Made by a program: the position numbers and the translations under genes. This document shows, piece by piece, positions 33,822-40,561 of a stretch of 64,000 nucleotides of DNA (its first letter is position 1; the number at the start of each line of letters is the position of its first letter). Under the pieces are notes generated by a model. The model saw only the letters and a program-made list of their open reading frames with translations, was not told the origin of the DNA and ran no database searches. Source of the DNA: JAPWJZ01 sp965279315 (lineage in GTDB: Bacteria > Pseudomonadota > Alphaproteobacteria > Micavibrionales > UBA2020); the NCBI GenBank assembly GCA_965279315.1, contig OZ257145.1, positions 2,294,001-2,358,000 on the forward strand. The letters are read 5' to 3'.

Positions 33822-34439
33822 TTAGTTGTTCACGCGGACATTGCTGTCGGTGCGCAGGCGGCCGCCGAGAACATTGCGGTCATTCGTGTTGATGTCTGCG
33901 TTGGTGTTGATGTTCGCATTTGTGTTCACGCCTGTTTCGGTCGTCGTCGTGGACTTCACTGTTTCTTGGGTTTGTGAGGACACTTCAGGACGCGTTTCGC
34001 GGGCGCGGTGACGGACGACTTTTTTCTTCTTGTGCGTGGAGGCGACGGTTTTCTGCGTCGTGGAAGCCGCGCGCGCGTCGGCGTCCGTTTTTGCCTGCGC
34101 ATCTGCGTTTACGGCAACGCCTGCATCGACTTCCTTGAGGGGCGAAACGGTGCTGTCGACAGTGCTGCCAACGCCAAGATCCGTGCTGGTGTTGGTGCTA
34201 GTGTTGGCCTGTGTGGTCGTTTCTGTTGTGGTCACGCCGTTGATATCGGTATCCGTGCTGCCATGCACGCTGCTGGTGACGCTTTCGGTCGATTGCGTTG
34301 CGCCGCCGACGATGCCGCCAACAGATCCTCCAACGGAAGATTTGCTGCCAACGCCCAACTCAAGGGCATGTGCAGGCGCGGGAATGGCGAAAGCCAGCGC
34401 GAGCGCAATAGCAGTCGTTGCGAAAAATTGGTTTTTCAT
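33822..34439 (-). CDS. Exported low-complexity Thr/Asn-rich protein
   Basis: A 205-residue protein with a signal peptide (FFATTAIALALAFAIPAPAHA before LEL). The rest is low-complexity: Gly/Ser-rich (GSKSSVGGSVGGIVGGATQS), Thr/Asn-rich repeats, a basic KKKKVVRHRARE stretch and a short repeat of NTN-A-I/D units near the C-terminus (GVNTNANINTNADINTNDRN). No folded domain or catalytic motif is visible. The ATG at 34439 has GGAG 8 bases upstream. It converges on the queuosine-salvage gene. Function unknown; an extracellular or surface role is a guess. Confidence 0.75.
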   Translation of the reverse strand: MKNQFFATTAIALALAFAIPAPAHALELGVGSKSSVGGSVGGIVGGATQSTESVTSSVHGSTDTDINGVTTTETTTQANTSTNTSTDLGVGSTVDSTVSPLKEVDAGVAVNADAQAKTDADARAASTTQKTVASTHKKKKVVRHRARETRPEVSSQTQETVKSTTTTETGVNTNANINTNADINTNDRNVLGGRLRTDSNVRVNN

Positions 34440-34527
34440 CCGGAAGTCTCCTGTGAATACGTTTTTTGCCTTTAACTGGCATTCAACGCCCCAGAAGAGG
34501 GTAAGTTCCACCTTAAAACGCGTTTTG

Positions 34528-35844
34528 TTAGCGTTTTTCCAGCGAAACATAGGGGCGTTCGACGGGGCCGGTATAAAGCTGGCGCGGGCGACCGATTTTC
34601 TGGGTGGGTTCCTGGATCATCTCGTTCCAATGGGAAATCCAGCCGACCGTGCGCGCCACGGCGAACAGCACCGTGAACAGGTTGGTGGGGAAGCCCATGG
34701 CCTTCAGGATGATGCCCGAATAGAAATCCACGTTCGGGTAGAGCTTCTTCTCGATGAAGTATTCATCCGCCAGCGCCGCTTTTTCCAGCTCCATCGCCAG
34801 TTCCAGCAGCGGATCGTTGATGCCCAGTTCTTTCAGGACCTCGTAGCAGGTATCGCGCATGATTTCGGCGCGGGGATCGTAGTTTTTATAGACGCGGTGG
34901 CCGAAGCCCATCAGGCGGAAGCTGTCGTTCTTGTCTTTCGAGCGCTTGATGAATTCGGGCACGCGGCTCTTGTCGCCGATCTGGTTCAGCATCTGCAGGA
35001 CGGCTTCGTTCGCGCCGCCATGCGCCGGACCCCAGAGTGACGCGATGCCGGATGCCACGCAGGCAAACGGGTTCGCGCGCGACGAACCGGCGAGGCGCAC
35101 GGTCGAGGTCGAAGCGTTCTGTTCATGGTCTGCGTGCAGGATGAAGATACGGTCCATCGCGCGGGCGAGGATCGGGTTGATCTTGTAAGGCTCGCAGGGC
35201 ACAGCAAACGTCATGTAAAGGAAGTTTTCCGCGAAGCTGAGGTCGTTGCGCGGATACATGAACGGCTGGCCGATCGAGTATTTATAGACCATCGCCGCGA
35301 TCGTCGGCACCTTCGCGATCAGGCGGTGCGCCGCGATTTCGCGCTGCTTGGGGTCGTCGATGTCGAGGCTGTCGTGATAGAACGCGGAAAGCGCGCCCAC
35401 GACGCCGACCATGACCGCCATCGGGTGGCTGTCGCGGCGGAAACCGCGGAAGAAGAACTGCATTTGTTCATGCACCATGGTGTGATGCGTGATGTGGTTC
35501 TGGAACTCTTTTTTCTGTTCTGCGTCCGGCAGGTCGCCGTAGAGCAGCAGGTGGCAGACTTCGATGAAGTCGCTTTTCAGCGCGAGTTCCTTGATCGAAT
35601 AACCACGGTGAAGCAGCACACCTTTGTCACCGTCAATGAATGTCAGGCCGCTTTCGCAGGCCGCTGTCGAGGTGAAGCCGGGGTCAAAAGTGAACATGCC
35701 GGTTTCGGCATAAAGCTTGCGGATGTCAATGACCCGCGGGCCGACGGAACCGTCGAGCACCGGAAACTGGTACGTCTTGCCTGTTTCATTGTCCGTGAGC
35801 GTGACCGTTTTTTGCGGTTTGGACTGCGGCGCTGCGTTGCTCAT
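34528..35844 (-). CDS. gltA: Citrate synthase
   Basis: Condenses acetyl-CoA and oxaloacetate to citrate at the entry of the TCA cycle. The 438-residue protein is of the type II (hexameric, NADH-sensitive) class: N-terminal domain DGSVGPRVIDIRKLYAETGM, then LLHRGYSI, catalytic histidines in ILHADHEQNAS and GPAHGGANEAVLQM, and the aspartate region GFGHRVYKNYDPRA. Length is normal. Start has AAGGTG 6 bases before the ATG. Monocistronic; the low-complexity protein gene lies 88 bases downstream of its stop. Confidence 0.97.
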   Translation of the reverse strand: MSNAAPQSKPQKTVTLTDNETGKTYQFPVLDGSVGPRVIDIRKLYAETGMFTFDPGFTSTAACESGLTFIDGDKGVLLHRGYSIKELALKSDFIEVCHLLLYGDLPDAEQKKEFQNHITHHTMVHEQMQFFFRGFRRDSHPMAVMVGVVGALSAFYHDSLDIDDPKQREIAAHRLIAKVPTIAAMVYKYSIGQPFMYPRNDLSFAENFLYMTFAVPCEPYKINPILARAMDRIFILHADHEQNASTSTVRLAGSSRANPFACVASGIASLWGPAHGGANEAVLQMLNQIGDKSRVPEFIKRSKDKNDSFRLMGFGHRVYKNYDPRAEIMRDTCYEVLKELGINDPLLELAMELEKAALADEYFIEKKLYPNVDFYSGIILKAMGFPTNLFTVLFAVARTVGWISHWNEMIQEPTQKIGRPRQLYTGPVERPYVSLEKR

Positions 35845-35907
35845 TTTTCACCTTTTTTGGATTTTTGAGGGAGGACAGTTTTCCCTGCATTAATAATAGG
35901 TCGATTA

Positions 35908-36537
35908 ATGAATGATTTCAATTCCGATTATGGTGCGGCGCAAAATCCGCTTTATCGAAATTACCGGGAACTGAAACGGTACATAAGCCTTGGTATGGAA
36001 GACGAGTGCCGGAAAGGCACAACAACACCGATTCAGGAGGCTATCATGCGCCCCATGTCATATCTGGAAGACGATTACCTGATTACCGAAAAAAAGTACT
36101 CGATTTCCGGGCTGCTGCTCCCCGGTGAAGGACTTGTGCATATTGCGGAAATTAGCCCCGGTATTTACTGGAAGGGCATCGCGATGCTCATCGTGGCGCT
36201 TGTGGCGCTATTTTATTCGCCTGCGCTGGCACTGTACTTCGCAATCGTGGCCGGCATCCTCTTGCTGACCGAATATACGACCAAACGTTATTTGCTTCTG
36301 GCGGCGACCGATACGCGTGTTGTGCTGGGCGGCGGTGTGTTCAACCAGGAAATTGTATCGATGCCTTATAACCGCATCGAAGGTGTCGAAATCATGCGCT
36401 CTCCCGCCGCTATGCTGTTCGGTTACTCGAACGTCATCCTGACGGGCACGGGCCGTGCACGCATCATCATCCCGTTCGTCAACGATGCAGCAGCATTTAC
36501 CGATGATATCAACCGCCGCATCATGGCGCGCGGATAG
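35908..36537 (+). CDS. Bacterial PH-domain membrane protein (YdbS/bPH2-like)
   Basis: A 209-residue protein with a soluble N-terminus, two hydrophobic helices (about 90-125, GIAMLIVALVALFYSPALAL and FAIVAGILLLTEYT) and a C-terminal bacterial PH domain (RYLLLAATDTRVVLGGGVFN; IVSMPYNRIEGVEIMRS; YSNVILTGTGRARIII). bPH2 domains are membrane-associated; their ligands are mostly unknown. Single gene divergent from gltA and followed by a strong terminator. Confidence 0.85.
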   Translation: MNDFNSDYGAAQNPLYRNYRELKRYISLGMEDECRKGTTTPIQEAIMRPMSYLEDDYLITEKKYSISGLLLPGEGLVHIAEISPGIYWKGIAMLIVALVALFYSPALALYFAIVAGILLLTEYTTKRYLLLAATDTRVVLGGGVFNQEIVSMPYNRIEGVEIMRSPAAMLFGYSNVILTGTGRARIIIPFVNDAAAFTDDINRRIMARG

Positions 36538-36552
36538 GCCTTACTGCCAAAA

Positions 36553-36589
36553 GAAAAACCCGGCGGTGTCAAAACCGCCGGGTTTTTTT
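36553..36589. terminator. Bidirectional intrinsic terminator
   Basis: A perfect 9-bp GC stem (36559-36567 with 36574-36582) with a 6-base loop, A run before and T run after. It separates the PH-domain gene from the convergent fadE-type gene. Confidence 0.88.
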
Positions 36590-36610
36590 ATGGTCTTGTC
36601 CGAAAAGCGC

Positions 36611-38983
36611 TTACGCGGCTTTCGGCGGTGCAGCCGGCGTCGCCTTGGGGGCTTGGTTCGCGGCGGGCGCTGCTTGCGGGAAGGCATCGACTTCGATGAC
36701 TGCGCGGCGCAGGCGGTCCATTTCTTTCACCTTGGCCGCTTCGTCAGCAGTAATGACGTTCGCGGTGACGGCAGCATCCAACAGGGCAGCGCGGGGCTGT
36801 TCCTTGGAAATCGTGCCGGCCTTGGTGGCGAGATAGATTTTCTTTTCGAGCGGTTCGACTTCAACCGACAATTTGAACGCCATTTCCAGCTTGCCGAGAG
36901 GTTCAGCCTCGTCGGTCGGCTTGAAGACGCCGCGGGTCAGGTTGTCGCGCGTTGCGCCCGGGATGCGGATGGTGTCCGCGACCTTGCGGTCGAGGCCGTC
37001 CGTGGGGGCGTGGTTCTGCTTGTCGCGAATGAACATCGCAGCGCCGAGCGTGGCAACCGCGCCGACAATCGCCACGACAGGCGCAAGCGTGAATGCAGCA
37101 ACGGTTGTTGCGGCAGCCAGCACGCCGGTCAGCAGCTTGCGGGGGAACACGATGTGTTTCACAAGTCGCGTGGCCTTCAGCGGGTGGTTATCCAGTGCGT
37201 CTTCCAGGGCTTTTTCAGCCTTGGCGAGCGACGACTGCACAGCCCAGTCCAGCAGCACTTTTTCGTCTTTCGGCGCGCCGTTTTTCTCATAGTACCAAAG
37301 CGCGGTCGAAGCGAGGTAGAGATGGCTGTAGACGTCGCCCATGCGTGCCGACACGCGTTCTTTTTTCTTGAGGTTCGCGCCCAGCGGAAGCGAGGCGTTG
37401 GTCGCAAGGTTGAACGCAGCGGAAAGGCGGTTGATCTGCTTATAGTACTTCTTGGTCGACTTGTCGACGCCCTTGGGCGCGCGTGCAAACCGGCTGCCGG
37501 TCGCGCCGTGAGCGAGGGCTTTCACCGCGTTCACAACACCGCTGCCAAGGTGCGAAGCCAGCACTTTGAAGAACTTGTTGAAGGCTTTCTTCGGGTCCTG
37601 CTCTTCCAGCGCTTCCAGTTCTTTCAGGGTGTGGGGGTGCGCACGAACCGCGCCCTGACCGAAGATGATCAGGTTGCGGGTCATGATGTTCGCGCCCTCG
37701 ACCGTGATGGCGATCGGGATGCCTTTATAGAGCGTGGAGAACACGTTTTTCGGGCCGTTCGAAACAGCCTTGCCGCCGTGGATGTCCATTGCATCGTTGA
37801 CGATCGTCCGCATGCCTTCCGTCAGGTGGTATTTCAGGATGGCGGAGGGGATTGCGGGACGCTCGCCGGCATCCACCATCTGCAGCGTCGCTTCGCGCGC
37901 CGCGTTCATCAGGTAGGTGAGGCCGGCCATGCGCGCGAGAGGCTCTTCGATGCCTTCGAAGTTGGAGATCGAGGTGCCGAACTGTTTGCGCACGCGCGAA
38001 TACGAACCGGTCGCATAGGACGACAGTTTCGCAGCCGCAGTCGAAAGGGCGGGCAGCGACAGCGAACGGCCGACAGCGAGGCTTTCCATCAGCATCGCCC
38101 AACCCTTGCCGGCCTTTTCGGGGCCGCCAATGATGGCGTCGATGGGAACGAACACGTCCACGCCCTTGTTCGGGCCGTTGTGGAAGGGCAGGTCCATCGG
38201 CGCATGGCGGTCGCCGATTTCAACGCCGGGGGTGTTGCGCGGAACGAGCGCGACGGTGATGCCGAGGTCTTTCACGCCCTTGCCGAGCAGGTTGTCGGGA
38301 TCTTCCAGCTTGAATGCCATGCCGATCAGCGACGCGATGGGGCCGAGGGTGATGTAGCGTTTTTCCCAGTTCATGCGAATGCCGAGTTCGCCTTTTTCAT
38401 TCTTCACGACAACGCCGCGGTCGGGAATGCTGCCGGCGTCAGAGCCGGCTTCGGGGCCGGTCAATGCGAAGCAGGGGATTTCCGTGCCGTTTGCGAGGCG
38501 GGGAAGGTAATAGTCTTTTTGCGCTTGCGTGCCGTAAGCGCCGATCAGTTCGGCAGGCCCGAGCGAGTTCGGGACCATCACGGTCACGGCTGCGGTGATC
38601 GAGCGCGACGCGAGCTTCATCACAACGGCGGAATGCGCCTTGGACGAGAAGCCTTTGCCGCCGTATTCCTTGGGGATCTCGAGGCCCATGAAGCCTTCTT
38701 CCTTGATGATCTTCCAGGCTTCGGGGGGCAGGTCGTTTGTTTTCTGGATTTCCCAGTTGTCGACGATCTTGCAGAGTTTCTCGACCGGGCCATCGAGGAA
38801 TGCTTGTTCCTCGGCCGTCAGTTCCGCTTTCTCGTACTTGAAAAGTTTGTCCCAGTTCGGGCTGCCGCTCATCAGTTCGGCGTCCCAGCCGACGGTGCCG
38901 GAGGCAAGCGCCTCTTTCTCGGTCGCCGAGATCGGCGGCATTTGTTTCTTGACCGCTTTCACGATCGCGCTGCGAATTCCCAT
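36611..38983 (-). CDS. fadE: FadE-type acyl-CoA dehydrogenase with C-terminal membrane segment
   Basis: Catalyses the first step of fatty-acid beta-oxidation. The 790-residue protein matches E. coli FadE: LTAEEQAFLDGPVEKLCK, FGLPK-type PPEAWKIIKEEGFMGLEIPK, LTGPEAGSDAGSIPD, FVPIDAIIGG, and the catalytic glutamate Glu429 in IAITVEGANIMTRNL, then the DUF1974 region. E. coli FadE has its membrane helices at the N-terminus; here the protein starts directly at the soluble domain, and a strongly hydrophobic double helix (about 617-651, LLTGVLAAATTVAAFTLAPV onward) is inserted in the C-terminal region. The last 30 residues are Ala/Pro-rich. Confidence 0.93.
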   Translation of the reverse strand: MGIRSAIVKAVKKQMPPISATEKEALASGTVGWDAELMSGSPNWDKLFKYEKAELTAEEQAFLDGPVEKLCKIVDNWEIQKTNDLPPEAWKIIKEEGFMGLEIPKEYGGKGFSSKAHSAVVMKLASRSITAAVTVMVPNSLGPAELIGAYGTQAQKDYYLPRLANGTEIPCFALTGPEAGSDAGSIPDRGVVVKNEKGELGIRMNWEKRYITLGPIASLIGMAFKLEDPDNLLGKGVKDLGITVALVPRNTPGVEIGDRHAPMDLPFHNGPNKGVDVFVPIDAIIGGPEKAGKGWAMLMESLAVGRSLSLPALSTAAAKLSSYATGSYSRVRKQFGTSISNFEGIEEPLARMAGLTYLMNAAREATLQMVDAGERPAIPSAILKYHLTEGMRTIVNDAMDIHGGKAVSNGPKNVFSTLYKGIPIAITVEGANIMTRNLIIFGQGAVRAHPHTLKELEALEEQDPKKAFNKFFKVLASHLGSGVVNAVKALAHGATGSRFARAPKGVDKSTKKYYKQINRLSAAFNLATNASLPLGANLKKKERVSARMGDVYSHLYLASTALWYYEKNGAPKDEKVLLDWAVQSSLAKAEKALEDALDNHPLKATRLVKHIVFPRKLLTGVLAAATTVAAFTLAPVVAIVGAVATLGAAMFIRDKQNHAPTDGLDRKVADTIRIPGATRDNLTRGVFKPTDEAEPLGKLEMAFKLSVEVEPLEKKIYLATKAGTISKEQPRAALLDAAVTANVITADEAAKVKEMDRLRRAVIEVDAFPQAAPAANQAPKATPAAPPKAA

Positions 38984-39186
38984 TGTGTAGCCTTCCTTCT
39001 TATTGCGTTAAGATAGACTCTACACACCCCGAACCAATGCCCGCTTGGCGGACGCCGTTTTTTGTTCTTATTTGATTCTGCTAGGTATAATTGGACGGGG
39101 GGAGGGAAATGTCAAAACATAATCAAGTTGTCAGAATGAATTGACGGAATGTCGGAAATGTTTTGCGGTGCAGCACTACGCTTGTA

Positions 39187-39215
39187 TTGAATGATTTATT
39201 TGTAAAATGTATTTT
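39187..39215 (+). promoter_or_regulatory. Sigma70-type promoter of the HTH-TIR island
   Basis: TTGAAT (39187-39192), a 17-base spacer and TATTTT (39210-39215), about 27 bases before the first HTH start. Upstream at 39131-39160 three short related GAATG/GGAATG/GGAAATG segments recur; they could be binding sites for the HTH proteins, but this is weak. Confidence 0.5.
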
Positions 39216-39241
39216 TAATAAATTATCAAAAAGGAGCGATT

Positions 39242-39493
39242 ATGAAAGAACAGGATTTAGTAAAAACTGATTGGCTTGCCGTAGTAGCTAAGTGCTTAGC
39301 AACTCTTTGTCTTGCAAACGTTGCGGAGAAAAATGCAACTTTAGCGGATAAGGCTTACTTACTAGAAAATTTGGGATTAAACAGAAAAGATGTTGCTGCC
39401 ATGCTTGATACAACTCCAGCATCGGTTGCCGAGTTACTGCGCTTAAAACGTAATAAAAAAGGGGCAAAAAAACGTGGTACAAAAAAAAGCTAA
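39242..39493 (+). CDS. Small HTH protein, sigma-region-4-like (first of two)
   Basis: An 83-residue protein with a predicted helix-turn-helix (GLNRKDVAAMLDTTPASVAELL) resembling sigma-70 region 4 or a small sigma-like DNA-binding protein, and a lysine-rich C-terminal tail (LKRNKKGAKKRGTKKS). The N-terminal half is helical. ATG start with AGGAG 6 bases upstream. The gene is AT-rich compared with its neighbours. It overlaps the next HTH gene by 20 bases in a +1 frame at an A8 run. Probably a regulator or signalling partner of the TIR-like protein downstream. Confidence 0.75.
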   Translation: MKEQDLVKTDWLAVVAKCLATLCLANVAEKNATLADKAYLLENLGLNRKDVAAMLDTTPASVAELLRLKRNKKGAKKRGTKKS

Positions 39494-39719
39494 GAATGCG
39501 GATAATCAGCAAGAAATTTCAGGAATAGATAAAGTAGCGAGATTGCTTGGCCTATTGATTGTTAGAGATATTGAAACAACCTCAGATCAAATCTCTATGC
39601 TTAGAGCTGGAGGATTTTCAACGGCTGAAATTGCTACCCTTTTAAATATCACCGAGAATAACGTCCACGTTTCAATCCATCGATTGAAAACGGGGAAAAA
39701 GAAAAACGGAAAAAAATAG
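39474..39719 (+). CDS. Small HTH protein, sigma-region-4-like (second of two)
   Basis: An 81-residue protein with a clearer sigma-region-4-like HTH (AGGFSTAEIATLLNITENNV, followed by HVSIHRLK) and the same lysine-rich end (KTGKKKNGKK) as the preceding protein; the two look like a tandem duplication. GTG start with AGGGG 8 bases upstream. The TIR-like gene begins 3 bases after its stop, so the three genes are one transcription unit. HTH proteins of this kind beside TIR-like genes are something I recall from other genomes, but I know of no characterised system. Confidence 0.78.
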   Translation: MVQKKAKNADNQQEISGIDKVARLLGLLIVRDIETTSDQISMLRAGGFSTAEIATLLNITENNVHVSIHRLKTGKKKNGKK

Positions 39720-39722
39720 CAT

Positions 39723-40538
39723 ATGGCTCAAATCAATCAAGAGTTGCTCGCCCGCCTCGAAAAGAAACTTAATGTCAAGAAAGCGAGGTTGTATGTTCTT
39801 ATACAAGAAATTGCTAATGAAAAGGCACTCGACCGCCATCTCGCAGCGTTAATTTTGGCCGGTCAAAATCAAATCAGCATCCAAAAATACTCGACTGTTG
39901 AAGATCGTGCACAAATTCGCGGCGTACGAAGTGCTGCGGAAGGCTCTTTTTCTGAAAGACCTTTACAAACGGCAAGTAACAAGATTAAGCCCAAAACAAC
40001 TAAGCAAGGTAAAATTAAGAAGACCCAAGACAATTCGGTTTTTGTCGTTCATGGGCGAAACGAAGCTTTGCGAAAATCGATGTTTGATTTTTTAAGAGCC
40101 TTAGGGCTCAAGCCTATGGAGTGGAATAATGCCATTTTGGCTGCTAAGGGAGCTAATCCGCACGTAGACGACATCATAGATGCTGCCATGAGTCGAGTGC
40201 AGGCAGTTGTAGTTCTTTTTACGCCAGATGACGATGCTAAATTGAATGATAGCCTCTGCCCAAGACATGAAAAAGCAACAGAGGGAAAATTGCAAGGTCA
40301 GCCGCGACCAAATGTGATTTTTGAGGCGGGTTTGGCACTGGGCAGACATCCAGAAAAGACTTTGTTAGTGCAGGTCGGAAAAATTAGGGACATAAGCGAT
40401 ATTGCCGGAAAACACATAGTTAGACTAAGCAATGATGCCGCCAAGCGCACCGATGTTGCTAATCGCTTGGAAAAAATTGGCTGTAAGGTAGATAGAACCG
40501 GAGCTGACTGGACAAGCGCGGGCGATTTTTCTATTTAA
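39723..40538 (+). CDS. TIR-like nucleotide-binding protein (PF10137-type), candidate defence effector
   Basis: A 271-residue protein. Residues about 5-70 form a helical N-terminal domain (RLEKKLNVKKARLYVLIQEI; ISIQKYSTVEDRAQIRG), then a lysine-rich linker, and residues about 103-265 a TIR-like domain: SVFVVHGRNEALRKSMFDFL, VVVLFTPDDDAKLND, PNVIFEAGLALGRHPEKTLLV, and the family-typical end VDRTGADWTSAGDF. Related TIR-like domains occur as effectors in CBASS and Pycsar systems, where they degrade NAD. Glu201 in NVIFEAG is the likely catalytic residue by position. No cyclase gene is next to it. NADase activity is inference. Confidence 0.85.
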   Translation: MAQINQELLARLEKKLNVKKARLYVLIQEIANEKALDRHLAALILAGQNQISIQKYSTVEDRAQIRGVRSAAEGSFSERPLQTASNKIKPKTTKQGKIKKTQDNSVFVVHGRNEALRKSMFDFLRALGLKPMEWNNAILAAKGANPHVDDIIDAAMSRVQAVVVLFTPDDDAKLNDSLCPRHEKATEGKLQGQPRPNVIFEAGLALGRHPEKTLLVQVGKIRDISDIAGKHIVRLSNDAAKRTDVANRLEKIGCKVDRTGADWTSAGDFSI

Positions 40539-40561
40539 ATAAACCAGCGATGCTCATGTTT

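Noticed and set aside
33902..33945. The NTNA/NTND-coding repeats as a DNA-level tandem repeat array
   Set aside because: The units are few, imperfect and in frame with the exported protein, so they are explained by the protein's low-complexity sequence.
36455..39016. An 853-codon open frame on the plus strand opposite the fadE-type gene
   Set aside because: It lies on the strand opposite a clearly coding gene with strong family matches, its protein is Arg/His/Phe/Val-rich with no recognisable motif, and it is a known artefact of GC-rich codon use.
39016..40545. An integrase, transposase or att site delimiting the AT-rich island
   Set aside because: No recombinase gene, no terminal inverted repeats and no tRNA gene could be seen at either side; the island is inferred from composition only.
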